Shown here piece by piece: positions 1 through 9,093 of a stretch of DNA of 64,000 nt. Each line of letters starts with the position of its first letter. Positions within the stretch are counted from its first letter, which is position 1. This DNA is from Bacteroidota bacterium. GTDB taxonomy: Bacteria > Bacteroidota > Bacteroidia > NS11-12g > UBA9320. Location: the NCBI GenBank assembly GCA_002746305.1, contig NVWV01000007.1, forward strand, positions 186,001 through 250,000, in the 5' to 3' direction. A model generated the notes under the pieces. The model was not told the DNA's origin, searched no databases, and saw only the letters and a list, made by a program, of their open reading frames with translations. The translations under genes were made by a program, and so were the position numbers.

Positions 1-796
1 ACCCGTAAACCAAACATGAATCAAAGCTACCATTATAACCAAAAAACATAGCCATATTAAGGTAGCCATGAGCCTCTAAAAAAGGTTTATTGATTTCTTT
101 TGCTATTCGTATTGCACCTTCAGTATAATATTTGGATGAATCTCGCTCCCCTAAGGATAAGTAGATGTTTCCCAAATTAATATAGCTCGTGACCAATCGT
201 CTTTTATCATTACTTTTCGTATTAACAGCCAGAGATTTTTGATACATTTCAAGTGCATTTTTAAAATCAGACTTTTCTTGATACAGAATACCTATTTCCT
301 CTAGAAACAAGCCATGCATCTGAGGGTAATCATCAATGTTAAATCGATCAGATTCTAGCAGTGCTAGCAGTTTGCTTTGAGCCTCATCCATTCTACCATT
401 ATCCTCCAGACTTCGGCAGATCAAATATTCAGCAGCTATATGTAAGGAGTCCCAGTCTTGTTTTTGTGCGATATCTTGAATTCTATTAAGTGATTCTATT
501 TTTTCATCTGGAATTTTTCTCGAATACTGAATCTGTATTAGTTTCAGAGTGTTTTCTAGCATAACCTCATTATTCTCAGCAGCGAGTACTACGCCTTCAT
601 CTAATAGAGTGTGCAGAGAGTCTGATTCAGAAAACAGGCCCAACTCCATACGCTTCAAGCACTCTATTTTTTCACTATCTGTCGTTTCCTCTTCAAAAAA
701 CGCACTAGGAATCACTTGACCAAAGGATGTATAGACTGAAAATAAACTAAGAAAAAGAATAAACGTTCTACGAAAGAAGGATGAATCTGCAGACAT
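1..796 (-). CDS. TPR-repeat signalling protein, N-terminal part (gene runs off the window)
   Basis: Reading the minus strand from the ATG at 796-794 gives an open frame to the window edge (265 codons visible). It starts with a signal peptide (MSADSSFFRRTFILFLSLFS..FGQ) followed by helical repeats. Segments such as 'IGILYQEKSDFKNALEMYQKSL' (split here only for description), 'NLGNIYLSLGERDSSKYY' and 'LNMAMFFGYNGSFDSCL' have tetratricopeptide spacing. In Bacteroidota such exported TPR arrays usually precede a membrane helix and a histidine kinase or LuxR-type output domain. That part would lie left of the window, so the output type is unknown. TPR call firm, function inferred. Confidence 0.8.
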   Translation of the reverse strand, partial: MSADSSFFRRTFILFLSLFSVYTSFGQVIPSAFFEEETTDSEKIECLKRMELGLFSESDSLHTLLDEGVVLAAENNEVMLENTLKLIQIQYSRKIPDEKIESLNRIQDIAQKQDWDSLHIAAEYLICRSLEDNGRMDEAQSKLLALLESDRFNIDDYPQMHGLFLEEIGILYQEKSDFKNALEMYQKSLAVNTKSNDKRRLVTSYINLGNIYLSLGERDSSKYYTEGAIRIAKEINKPFLEAHGYLNMAMFFGYNGSFDSCLVYG

Positions 797-909
797 GGTG
801 TATTCAAAACTACCCATTAATAGTTAGTAAGGATGATTTAAGACTCTCTTTCCTCTACTACTCATATACAGCTTTTATTTTTACATACATTTTTCATTGA
901 AAATGACAC

Positions 910-1536
910 CTATTCTTCTAACAATTCCTTCAAACGCCCTTTGGCTTCTTTTCTCATTTTTGCATAAAATATTTGATAAAACACAATAGGCATAGGAGAA
1001 CTTATCAATGAAATAACAAAGGACACTAGTGCCACAGTCTTCATAAAGGGATATTTTATTTCATCAGGGAATGTAACAATCCCAGCATATTTCACTCCAT
1101 TCAGAGTAGCTGTAATTGCCTCCAAATGAATTAAAATTATAAAACAGACTCCAAAGGCAAATATGGTATTGTACAAAATTTGAAACGTTCTATATCTGTT
1201 GATGTGTTTAATCAAACTCTTCAAGAATTCTATAGTGCTTTGAGAGTGGTCTGGATAGTTAATTCGTTTATAGAGATTAAAAATAGGCCAAAGAGGCAAT
1301 ATGCTGGAAAATACCAAAAGGTATTTAGTCCATAATGGCATAACACCCTTATCGTCAAAACTAAAGATATAAATACCTAAAAATAGAACCATGGCGATAG
1401 TAATTACCAATTCTATAATATTACTTTTTATCCAGTCCGGACGGGTATCCTTCTGAATAAAATTGCTTACATTTTGTGGTTTTGAGTCTATGTTAGAGGT
1501 AATATCCTTCCACTCTTGTTTTATATTATTTTCCAT
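910..1536 (-). CDS. Four-helix membrane protein co-encoded with an ECF sigma factor (putative anti-sigma partner)
   Basis: This 208-residue protein has a soluble N-terminus (about 1-35) and four hydrophobic segments near residues 38-58, 70-90, 117-140 and 165-192. It ends in a charged tail (KMRKEAKGRLKELLEE). It overlaps the end of the upstream sigma factor gene by 11 bp, so the two are translationally coupled. I recognise no named family. The arrangement (sigma factor followed directly by a small membrane protein with a cytosolic N-terminus) is typical of anti-sigma factors, but no zinc-finger or FecR-type motif is visible, so that role is inference from position only. Confidence 0.7.
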   Translation of the reverse strand: MENNIKQEWKDITSNIDSKPQNVSNFIQKDTRPDWIKSNIIELVITIAMVLFLGIYIFSFDDKGVMPLWTKYLLVFSSILPLWPIFNLYKRINYPDHSQSTIEFLKSLIKHINRYRTFQILYNTIFAFGVCFIILIHLEAITATLNGVKYAGIVTFPDEIKYPFMKTVALVSFVISLISSPMPIVFYQIFYAKMRKEAKGRLKELLEE

Positions 1537-2017
1537 TTAGTTCCTCCTTTAGTTTGTTTTTAATTCGTAGCATTTTTACCGCTACTAAATTTTCAGATAA
1601 GCCTGTTATTTCCGCAATTTGTTTATAGGGTAATTCTTCTAAATAAAGAATTATTAAACTTTTATCGGTTTCCTTTAGACTATTTATTGCTTCCTTTAAA
1701 AGCTGTGATTTAGGATGAGTTTGTGGCTCATCCACGGGACGATCATGTTTTGCACTTAGTTCCTCAAGTACAGGTTTATACTTTCTGATGTGATTCATGC
1801 ATGTATTAATTGCAATTTGATACATCCAAGTAGTTATTTTACTCTTGTGCTTAAAGCTTGAATAAGACTTACATATTTGGTAAGATATTTCCTGTTTCAA
1901 GTCTTCACACTCCAGTGGAGAATTACTATAAGTAAAAGCCACTTTGGAAATTATTCCAAAGTGATCTTTTATAAGTTTTACTAATTCCTTATTGTTTCTA
2001 GACTTGAAAAGTGCCAT
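1526..2017 (-). CDS. ECF-family RNA polymerase sigma factor
   Basis: A 163-residue sigma-70-like protein of the extracytoplasmic-function size class. Region 2 is visible at about residues 25-85 (ECEDLKQEISYQICKSY, then ITTWMYQIAINTCMNHIRK, the core-binding and -10 recognition helices). Region 4 is at about 108-160, with the helix-turn-helix ELPYKQIAEITGLSENLVAVK. It is expected to bind core polymerase and direct it to its own promoter set. It sits 6 bp after the TraB-like gene and overlaps the following membrane-protein gene by 11 bp, so the three form one operon. Family assignment is firm; the signal is unknown. Confidence 0.93.
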   Translation of the reverse strand: MALFKSRNNKELVKLIKDHFGIISKVAFTYSNSPLECEDLKQEISYQICKSYSSFKHKSKITTWMYQIAINTCMNHIRKYKPVLEELSAKHDRPVDEPQTHPKSQLLKEAINSLKETDKSLIILYLEELPYKQIAEITGLSENLVAVKMLRIKNKLKEELNGK

Positions 2018-2023
2018 TCCTTT

Positions 2024-2929
2024 CTAATTAATTGATTTAATAGTATAGCCTCTTAGTATTAACAACTCAAGTAAACCTTCATCTCCAGCTAAATGCCCCG
2101 CACCCACAGCTACTAGTTTGCCTGCAAATGAACTATTTATCTTAGTAAGCCAATTGTAATTTCGTTTAGCTATTAGTTGGTCATACGTTAATTTATCCTC
2201 TTTTCCATACTCTAGGAGTTGATTAATGTCTTGATTCTCGTAGGCATTAATCAATTCGTTATACTCGCTTCTTAAAGTTTCGGGATCTTTATCATACTGG
2301 TCTATCGTTTTGTACAATCCCTCATATTGATCTGCTAAAGGAATACTATCCAAGTAAGTGTAAACATAACCTGCTGTTTCTAAACCTGAAGTTTTTACAT
2401 TGTATTGTTGAGCAAGTTCTGCGAGCTCGTAATCATAGCCTGTAAATTGATTTTCATTTTCAGACAATAGTTTTGGAAGAACCAAAGACATAACGACAAA
2501 TGGTTTCACTTGTTGAATAAACTGAAAGCTAAATCCAACTCTGTTACAAACATTGGACATCAAATTCCATTGGTCTTTCGTGTAATATATCTTAGGATCA
2601 ACCGTACTTGGGAGTAACAATCTTTTCCTACTGGCGTCTGCAATTTCCGGACTAGTAACATCTATTTCTAGTACCAATCCAGTACTACTTTGTAGAATGG
2701 TTTCCAACGCTGGTAAAAAAGTTAATTGGTTCTTGTCTATTAAATGGATAGTACCAAATAAATGAAAAGGTTTCTCCAGTCCATTTCCAGAAACTTCCCA
2801 TAATAACTTGTTTTCCTTGAGACCTTGGGATTCGTTTTCAATGGTTGGTTTAACTTCATCCTTTTTGCAGCCATACATGAAAAGGATTAGTACAAGTGAT
2901 ATTAATAAATTGAAATTTGATTTGTTCAT
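2024..2929 (-). CDS. TraB/GumN-family lipoprotein
   Basis: The 301-residue product begins with a lipoprotein signal (hydrophobic run ending LFMYGC, with Cys about residue 21). It shows the TraB/GumN hallmarks: an N-terminal 'LFGTIHLID' segment with the conserved GT.H, an acidic 'LVLEIDV' strand, a central ETAGY segment, and the C-terminal 'AVGAGHLAGDEGLLELL' motif. The family resembles Tiki-type metalloproteases, with the GxxH motifs as likely metal ligands, but activity in bacterial members is mostly untested. It is first in the operon with the ECF sigma factor, so an envelope-stress or surface role is plausible but inferred. Confidence 0.88.
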   Translation of the reverse strand: MNKSNFNLLISLVLILFMYGCKKDEVKPTIENESQGLKENKLLWEVSGNGLEKPFHLFGTIHLIDKNQLTFLPALETILQSSTGLVLEIDVTSPEIADASRKRLLLPSTVDPKIYYTKDQWNLMSNVCNRVGFSFQFIQQVKPFVVMSLVLPKLLSENENQFTGYDYELAELAQQYNVKTSGLETAGYVYTYLDSIPLADQYEGLYKTIDQYDKDPETLRSEYNELINAYENQDINQLLEYGKEDKLTYDQLIAKRNYNWLTKINSSFAGKLVAVGAGHLAGDEGLLELLILRGYTIKSIN

Positions 2930-3593
2930 AATAATGTTTTGTTTCCCTTATTAGTATCGTCAATGAATGAAATATTACAAAAGGCACTACTATTTTTTCA
3001 AATAATTTACAACTATTTAATAATCAATCTTTTGTATTCAGTATTGTCAACTTAAATTCAGGTAGTCTTTCTGAATATTTGGGTAACCGGAAATAATTAA
3101 TGCAATAGAACAATCCTAGAATAGCAGAACAATCTGACAATTAGTTGAGTGGTTTTTATTACCGCAGTTTAATTTCATAATTAACTGTAATTTATAAAAT
3201 CAGCACACCCAATTGCCTAAATATTGGAATATATTCCCATTACGGTTCATTTTCCAGAGTATAGACTTTAGTGATAGATAACAAATTTAGCTACAACTAC
3301 CCCAACTAATAATGAATCTGAGAATTCTATACTACGACCACAACATATTGACAAACAGACAAATACAGGCACCTAAAGTAAAATTATAGTAGCGTTTCCA
3401 CAATGGTAATTTCTCAACCCTTCCTTATAACGGCATATGATTTGAGTCTACTAAGGTGAAGGGGTTTTTTATAATTCTCATCATCTCAAGTCATGCTTAA
3501 CCTTATTAAACGGTGCTCTTCAAATGCACTCAGCCATAATCCAAGATTTAAGTTGATTTCATTGACCAACGATGGTGAACAATATTACTAGTC
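2930..3593. other. 664-bp intergenic region between divergent genes
   Basis: This lies between the divergent TraB-like and LamG genes. I found no open frame of useful length, no tRNA-like fold and no perfect TAnnTTTG element. It must hold the promoters of both flanking genes, but none can be placed with confidence. Confidence 0.5.
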
Positions 3594-4880
3594 ATGTGTA
3601 TCGCAAACAAAACAAAGGGTCTTATTCTTTTTCTACTATCTTTTACTAGCTATTCGACTATAGCTCAGTCTGGTTTGTACGCCATTTTCGATGCGTCACA
3701 AAACAGTTATATAGATTTAGGAGTAGGCAATAATTTGGGATGTCTTGACACTTTATCTGATGGAGACTCTATGACTATAACCTTGTCAGTACGATGGACA
3801 GATCTTAATGGAACTAACGTGGGAAATTGGGCGAATCTATTCACAGCTTCCGATAGCACAGGAAGTGGCGACAATGGCGTTTGGTGGGTACAACACAATA
3901 ACAATAACACAAAGTTTGAATTTGCACTTCACACCAGCTCTAGAACATATATTCAGTCGACCACAAAACCTGTTGACGGAACTTGGTATCATTTAGCAAT
4001 GACCTACGATGGAAGCACAATGAAATTGTATGTTAATGGCAATTTGGAATCTTCTCGAAGCAAAACGGGAAACATTCGACAATTCCCTGCTAAAACAAAG
4101 TTGAATATTGGCAGATGGGCTAACCCTGGGAATGCATACCGTAAGTTTTGCGGAAACATAGATAATATATCGGTTTGGAATTGTGCATTATCTGCATCTC
4201 AAATCGATTCATTGAGAACTAATCCAACGAGCCAGATAGGTGCGAGCTGCGATACCGCTGGGCTAATAGGATATTGGAACTTTAATAACAACACGGCAGA
4301 TGATATGACGCCTTGCGGAAACAATGGAGAGATAGGAAGTGGCACAACTTTGCCAGTGGAGTTAATTGGATTTAATGTGACAGGTAACGATGATGTTGTA
4401 CAAATACAGTGGCAAACGGCTTCTGAAATTAACAACGACTATTTTAAAGTTGAAAAATCCACTAATGGTACAGATTGGGAAATAGTATCTGAAGTTACTG
4501 GTGCTGGAAATTCATCCCAAACAACAAACTATAAGACAATGGACCTCTTGAGTTCAAAGGGGTTGTGGTACTACCGTTTAAGTCAGACCGATTTTGATGG
4601 TACAACTACCTATTCGGAAATACGAGCTTATTTATGGCATAAATCTGGTAAAGGTACTATCTCCATTTACCCTAACCCAACAAAGCAATGGATTAACATT
4701 GTAGGATTAGATTCAGGTACAGACCTTAAAATTGCAGATGTATATGGAAAAAACGTAACAGGTGCAGTTGTTATCAATGAAGTATCACACCAACAAGTAT
4801 CCGTAAATCTTGAGGCTTTACCTCCAGGCATATATGTAGTTCAACTTCCATCAGGTAGCAAGAAGATTGTGAAGCAGTAA
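3594..4880 (+). CDS. Secreted LamG/concanavalin-like protein with T9SS sorting domain
   Basis: The 428-residue protein has an N-terminal signal peptide (ending about TIAQS). A LamG/concanavalin-A-like jelly roll follows at about 25-235, with the diagnostic 'DGTWYHLAMTYDGSTMKLYVNG' region (given as a landmark) and 'DNISVWNCALSASQI'. A linker (PVELIGFNVTGNDDVVQIQW) of the type found in many Bacteroidota surface proteins leads to a C-terminal sorting domain at about 355-428 with 'ISIYPNPT' and 'LPPGIYVVQL'. It should be secreted by the type IX system and either anchored or released, perhaps binding a polysaccharide. The ligand is unknown. Start chosen at the ATG giving a complete signal peptide. 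Confidence 0.87.
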   Translation: MCIANKTKGLILFLLSFTSYSTIAQSGLYAIFDASQNSYIDLGVGNNLGCLDTLSDGDSMTITLSVRWTDLNGTNVGNWANLFTASDSTGSGDNGVWWVQHNNNNTKFEFALHTSSRTYIQSTTKPVDGTWYHLAMTYDGSTMKLYVNGNLESSRSKTGNIRQFPAKTKLNIGRWANPGNAYRKFCGNIDNISVWNCALSASQIDSLRTNPTSQIGASCDTAGLIGYWNFNNNTADDMTPCGNNGEIGSGTTLPVELIGFNVTGNDDVVQIQWQTASEINNDYFKVEKSTNGTDWEIVSEVTGAGNSSQTTNYKTMDLLSSKGLWYYRLSQTDFDGTTTYSEIRAYLWHKSGKGTISIYPNPTKQWINIVGLDSGTDLKIADVYGKNVTGAVVINEVSHQQVSVNLEALPPGIYVVQLPSGSKKIVKQ

Positions 4881-4928
4881 TTGGGGAGGGCTGATTGTTA
4901 CACCTACCCGTTTTCTAGCACTCTTTCA

Positions 4929-6176
4929 CTACGACCTCCTCAGTTCATGAAAACTGATCTCTGGCGGCATACCTACTCTACCTGGGAATATCAAGAATCC
5001 AAGGCCTCTATTCACATATAAATGTTGAAGTCCTTCCGAATACAGACCGGCATACCTTTTATAGAAAAGCTTAGCTGCACTTAGCTCGAACAATCCTGGA
5101 ATAGAAATACCCATTTGACCACCATGGGTATGACCTGATAATGTGAAATCTACTTTCTCCTTCCCAACAATATGATGATCCCAATGGGTAGGGTCGTGAC
5201 TAAGTAATATGGTAAATGGGACTTCTTCCATGCCTTCTACTGACTTGCCATAGTCTCCTTCAGTTGGAAACCAATTTTCTTTTGAGTATCCCCAGTTTTC
5301 AACTCCAACTAAACCAATCTTATCTCCGTCTTTCTCGAGAATTTCATGTTGATTTAACAACATCTTGAAACCCATCTTTTCATTTATATCGGCAACCCCT
5401 TTACTATTAGTAGCTTTTTCTTCATCCGATATTTTATCTCCCCATCCATAATCATGATTCCCAAGAATAGCATATTTGCCCCTTTTCGATTCCAACTTCG
5501 AGAAAATATCAATCCATGGTTCAGCTTCGGTATACTTCTCATTTACTAAATCTCCAGTAAAAAAAATGTAGTCTGGTTCTAGCTCATTAATCATTTGTAC
5601 AGCCTCTTCTAGAGGTTTAAAATTTTCATTGAAACTCCCTAAATGTAAATCTGATATTTGTACAATTTTCAAGCCATCAAAGGCCTTTGGTAAATTGGGA
5701 AAAGACATCTTGTTCTTGATAATTCTCCACCCATACTTCCCTTTCGTTGTGCCCCATAAAAACGATCCTAGCACTACACTGCCCAAAGCTAGAGCAGCCT
5801 GACTTATGAATGTGCCACGAGATATTGAAGTCCTATTATCACTTTTAGCTTTAGTCCTGATTTGAAAGCGTAAATATCTAGCAAGCAAAACAAGATCCGA
5901 AATCATTTGAATAACACAAATAACAAGCAAGGTTACAGACAAGGTAATAGCTCCAACTACGGCATAGTTTGTAAGTGATTTATTATCCTGGTACGTCTCA
6001 AAATTGACGGCGATATAGGAAGTGGACGCATACACTAGCACTGCAAGTAAAAGGAATACAATTCTGATTACTCTCCGAGAAAATTTGGGTAATTTTTTAG
6101 TTACTAAATGTACTGCTCTATACGCATAAAGTATAAGAAAACCAGTGGCAAATAAAATTAGATAATAGGCTATCAT
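4929..6176 (-). CDS. Membrane-anchored metallophosphoesterase (YkuE-like)
   Basis: A 415-residue calcineurin-like phosphoesterase. About four hydrophobic segments occupy residues 1-150. The catalytic domain then carries the metal-binding motifs in order: 'ISDLHLG' (about 175), 'FTGDLVN' (about 202), 'LGNHDYG' (about 237), 'LLSHDP' and 'LSGHTHGGQ' (about 348). All dimetal ligands are present, so an active phosphoesterase is expected. Homologues of the YkuE/YaeI type act on phospholipid head groups, but the substrate here is inferred only. It is a single gene converging with the LamG gene (48-bp gap), with no obvious terminator between them. Confidence 0.92.
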   Translation of the reverse strand: MIAYYLILFATGFLILYAYRAVHLVTKKLPKFSRRVIRIVFLLLAVLVYASTSYIAVNFETYQDNKSLTNYAVVGAITLSVTLLVICVIQMISDLVLLARYLRFQIRTKAKSDNRTSISRGTFISQAALALGSVVLGSFLWGTTKGKYGWRIIKNKMSFPNLPKAFDGLKIVQISDLHLGSFNENFKPLEEAVQMINELEPDYIFFTGDLVNEKYTEAEPWIDIFSKLESKRGKYAILGNHDYGWGDKISDEEKATNSKGVADINEKMGFKMLLNQHEILEKDGDKIGLVGVENWGYSKENWFPTEGDYGKSVEGMEEVPFTILLSHDPTHWDHHIVGKEKVDFTLSGHTHGGQMGISIPGLFELSAAKLFYKRYAGLYSEGLQHLYVNRGLGFLIFPGRVGMPPEISFHELRRS

Positions 6177-6519
6177 TATGAAGGATATTTATGCATTTTT
6201 TTAGTAGCGTCTCTCAATGGATTGCAATGTACAAGCATTACAATGCGGTATAGTACCACAAACCGATGAATCATCAACGGAGTCGATAGAACACCTCCAA
6301 ACGTATTTTGTCATTCCTACTATCTCCGTAGCATTGAGGCAAACATGATATTCTTATTGCGACCACTGGATGCACAAATAGAAACCAGAGGATAATCTAA
6401 AAAGAAGAAAACAAGCACTGGAAAATAACTTTATTTCACAAGGCAACCAAAAGCACCTCAGTATCAAATACAAGAATTTAGCTTTCTTCTAAAACAGATT
6501 TTAAGTCCACTCTAAATGC
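6177..6519. other. Intergenic region with no recognised gene
   Basis: About 340 bp separate the divergent phosphoesterase and methyltransferase genes, upstream of the promoter at 6520-6548. I see no coding frame, repeat or RNA-like structure I can support. Confidence 0.4.
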
Positions 6520-6548
6520 TTGACAAATTCAAATAAATTATATCTTTG
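6520..6548 (+). promoter_or_regulatory. Bacteroidota-type promoter for the methyltransferase gene
   Basis: TTG (6520-6522, in TTGACA) is separated by 18 bp from TATCTTTG (6541-6548), which matches the -7 consensus TAnnTTTG exactly. Transcription would start near 6555, about 23 nt before the ATG at 6578. Confidence 0.65.
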
Positions 6549-6577
6549 AATCGTATAAAAATAGATAATAAAGACAA

Positions 6578-7312
6578 ATGAGTTTTAGTAAACTGATAAT
6601 CAAATTACGTCTGCCTAGTAAACTGAAAGGAATATTCTTTGTATTGAGATTGGACAGACTTGTGCCCATTCATTTGTTTAATTTGATTGCACATATGGCC
6701 CAATTATCAAAATGGATATCCGTACATAAAAAAACCTGTGACAATGATTTTTATAATCCGATATTTAATTACAAAAATCGTGAATCGCTATATAAACGTG
6801 TTGTAGCTGATCACAATTTAGATTCAAATATTGATTACCTCGAATTTGGAGTTTCAGCCGGAATTTCTTTCAGATGGTGGGTTGATCAAATTAAAGACTC
6901 AGATGCTCGCTTTTATGGTTTTGACACTTTTACAGGATTACCTGAAGATTGGGGAAGGTTCAAAAAAGGAGATATGGGAAACAACAATAAACCTCCAGTG
7001 ATTAGTGATGATAGCAGACATCAATTTTACCAAGGTCTTTTTCAACAAACCTTACTTCCATTTTTAAGTGAGTATAAAACAGATAAACGGAAAGTCATTC
7101 ACATGGATGCCGATATTTACTCAGCCACACTTTATGTTTTAACACTTATGTCACCTTTTATTAAAAAAGGAGATATAATATTATTTGATGAGTTTAATGT
7201 TCCTCTTCATGAATTTAAAGCGTTTAATGAGTGGACCAAGTCATTTTACATTAACTACAAAGTATTATATGGGGTTAACAACTTTTATCAAACTGCCATA
7301 CTGATACAATAA
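6578..7312 (+). CDS. Class I SAM-dependent methyltransferase, TylF/MycF-like
   Basis: This 244-residue protein has the features of the TylF family of sugar O-methyltransferases: 'YLEFGVSAGISFRWWV' (the SAM-binding glycine-rich motif I, about 90), 'FYGFDTFTGLPEDW' (about 113), then 'VIHMDADIYSATLYVL' and 'KGDIILFDEFN' (motif with metal-binding acidic residues, about 180-205). In macrocin-type enzymes these Asp residues bind Mg2+. The likely substrate is a glycosyl hydroxyl, but the gene stands alone with its own promoter, so the substrate is open. The 40 residues before motif I are basic and hydrophobic. Confidence 0.87.
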   Translation: MSFSKLIIKLRLPSKLKGIFFVLRLDRLVPIHLFNLIAHMAQLSKWISVHKKTCDNDFYNPIFNYKNRESLYKRVVADHNLDSNIDYLEFGVSAGISFRWWVDQIKDSDARFYGFDTFTGLPEDWGRFKKGDMGNNNKPPVISDDSRHQFYQGLFQQTLLPFLSEYKTDKRKVIHMDADIYSATLYVLTLMSPFIKKGDIILFDEFNVPLHEFKAFNEWTKSFYINYKVLYGVNNFYQTAILIQ

Positions 7313-7313
7313 C

Positions 7314-7555
7314 TTACTTTAGCAAAAAGCAAGCTATTAAAATATTGAGCTCGCTATTTATAAACTTAAGTACTTCTTGTCGTTCAATTTTAAAATCAAA
7401 TTCCTGACGTATCAATTGTTCGTTCACCTTGAAGTTTAAAACGCTGTCTTTAAACTCCACCGTTTTTTCAAAATATTTAAGAGCCCGATTTACATCATCA
7501 TTCAGCTTAAATATATGGTACAATAGGTTATATGACCTTTTTAATATTATTTTAC
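7314..7555 (-). pseudogene. Remnant of a TPR-type sensor protein
   Basis: The minus-strand frame encodes about 80 residues that read as the last TPR helices plus linker of a Bacteroidota TPR signalling protein: 'SYNLLYHIFKLNDDVNRAL', 'KYFEKTVEFKDSVLN', 'EQLIRQEFDFKIERQEV'. In intact homologues this stretch precedes a membrane helix and kinase or HTH domain. Here it stops after ILIACFLLK. No ATG is present (a TTG at 7523 is the only start-like codon, and the similarity continues upstream of it to about 7555). I interpret it as a decayed gene fragment ending 1 bp from the methyltransferase stop. Confidence 0.6.
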
Positions 7556-7686
7556 CACCCGACCTATAACATGTTGACTATCTAAATTTTACATGCAGAA
7601 ATAGTTTTGTGACACCAATTATTCTTATGCAAAAAAAAAGAGAATAACAATTAAACATAATACAAGTTTCTACATATTAAGACGCC

Positions 7687-7716
7687 TTGCATATACCAAA
7701 GTATGGTGTAGATTTG
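7687..7716 (+). promoter_or_regulatory. Promoter of the TetR operon (-33 TTG / -7 TAGATTTG)
   Basis: TTG at 7687-7689 and TAGATTTG at 7709-7716 are 19 bp apart, an almost ideal Bacteroidota promoter. The predicted start (about 7723) falls inside the inverted repeat at 7719-7738. Confidence 0.75.
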
Positions 7717-7718
7717 CA

Positions 7719-7738
7719 CTGACTGTACGGTCGGTCAG
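7719..7738. promoter_or_regulatory. TetR-type operator
   Basis: CTGACTGTACGGTCGGTCAG is an imperfect palindrome with perfect CTGAC/GTCAG ends. It lies directly over the predicted transcription start and 20 bp before the TetR start codon. The TGACNGNNC..GGTCA-like half sites are typical of TetR/AcrR autoregulatory operators. Confidence 0.75.
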
Positions 7739-7757
7739 TTTTTAAGAAAAGACATAT

Positions 7758-8300
7758 ATGGATAAGAGAGAACAACTAATTGCTACAGCCACAAGGCTAT
7801 TCTCTGAAAGAGGGTTTGAGAATACACCTCTTTCTTTGGTAAGTGAAACAGCCAATGTTTCCAAAGGGCTAATCTCACATCACTTCAATTCCAAGAATGA
7901 ATTACTCCGAGAAATATTCAAAAAGACTACACAGTTGATTGTGGAAATAAACACAATGGATAAAGCCAACCTATCTCCTCGGGAAACCTTAAAAGAACTA
8001 TTGGAATCATTTTTCTCTCAATTGGAATCGGATAAATTATCCTTCCAATTAAATCTCAATGTAATGGTTCAACCAAGCACGAGAGAGCTACTAAGTGACT
8101 TAATAAAGGAAAGATCTTCTTTTATTCTGGAGGCTACAAAGACCATTTTTGACGAAATAGATGGCAAAAATTCTTTGGTTATGAGCCACATGTTTATTGC
8201 AGAACTCGATGGAATTGCTATTAGCTATTTAGGGATTTATGATGATTTTCCCTTAAAACAAATTAAAGCACATATTATAAAAAAGTACGCAGAGCAATGA
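7758..8300 (+). CDS. TetR/AcrR-family transcriptional regulator
   Basis: The 180-residue protein has an N-terminal TetR helix-turn-helix (about 1-48): 'ATRLFSERGFENTPLSLV', 'ANVSKGLISHHFNSKNEL'. The remaining ligand-binding domain is helical and not assignable to a ligand. It very likely represses its own operon through the palindrome at 7719-7738. It overlaps the next gene (GNAT) by 4 bp (ATGA) and forms an operon with that gene and an SRPBCC gene. The size is at the low end for the family but complete. Family firm; inducer unknown. Confidence 0.93.
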   Translation: MDKREQLIATATRLFSERGFENTPLSLVSETANVSKGLISHHFNSKNELLREIFKKTTQLIVEINTMDKANLSPRETLKELLESFFSQLESDKLSFQLNLNVMVQPSTRELLSDLIKERSSFILEATKTIFDEIDGKNSLVMSHMFIAELDGIAISYLGIYDDFPLKQIKAHIIKKYAEQ

Positions 8301-9079
8301 ATTTCACCAAAACAGATAATACAAATACAATTAATAACTTAAGGTCTCAGTTGTACCAAACCTTGATTGCTCCCATCGATGCAATGTGGGAACAACTATA
8401 TATTGGTTCATCTCAACATTATCTTATTGAACAGGATGATTCTACCATAGGGTACTGTTGTATTGACGATAACAAAAGTCTAGTTCAGATATTTCTAGGA
8501 GAGGAATATAATTCCAACATGCAACAGGTAATTTCCAGATTAATCGAATCAAAATTAATTGCTTCTGCAAGCCTCAGTTCAAACGAACCAATTGCTTTTA
8601 ATGCTTGTTTATCTTTGTCACAAAGTATCACTACAAATACATTCTGTTTTGAGCACACCAATACTATTAGAGATGTCGAATCAACTCTACAAGTAGATTT
8701 AGTAACCACAAAAGATATTCCCTCTATCAAGGCGTTTTTAAAGGAGCAAGTAGGCATGGATGATACATTTGGTTACACAGAAAATCTAGTTGAAAGAAAA
8801 GAGATATTTATGATTCAGGAATCCAATACCCTCATTGCGACCAGTGAATGTAGAATGAGTAATTCGCAACCTGAGGTTGCAGATATAGGAATTATAGTGC
8901 ACAGCGATTATCAAAGTAAGGGTATCGCAACACAGATCATGCAACTACAGGTGAACAGAGTATTGGAGGCTAAGAGAAGACCTATTTGTTCAACTACCTC
9001 GGACAATAAAGCTTCTCGAAGAATGATTGAGAAATCAGGATTCCATTGCACCAACACTATTTTTGACATTACATTTTGA
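8297..9079 (+). CDS. GNAT-family N-acetyltransferase
   Basis: In this 260-residue protein the C-terminal half holds the acetyl-CoA fold: 'VADIGIIVHSDYQSKGIATQI' covers strand 4 and the Q/RxxGxG/A pyrophosphate loop (QSKGIA, about residue 210). It is followed by 'STTSDNKASRRMIEKSGF', the usual N..S..L/M-E-K-xGF end of a GNAT domain. The N-terminal 110 residues look like a degenerate second GNAT-like half (SSQHYLIEQDDSTIGYCCID). The gene is translationally coupled to the TetR gene. The substrate is unknown; control by TetR suggests modification of a small toxic molecule, an inference. Confidence 0.85.
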   Translation: MNFTKTDNTNTINNLRSQLYQTLIAPIDAMWEQLYIGSSQHYLIEQDDSTIGYCCIDDNKSLVQIFLGEEYNSNMQQVISRLIESKLIASASLSSNEPIAFNACLSLSQSITTNTFCFEHTNTIRDVESTLQVDLVTTKDIPSIKAFLKEQVGMDDTFGYTENLVERKEIFMIQESNTLIATSECRMSNSQPEVADIGIIVHSDYQSKGIATQIMQLQVNRVLEAKRRPICSTTSDNKASRRMIEKSGFHCTNTIFDITF

Positions 9080-9093
9080 AATCTAAGTACCAA

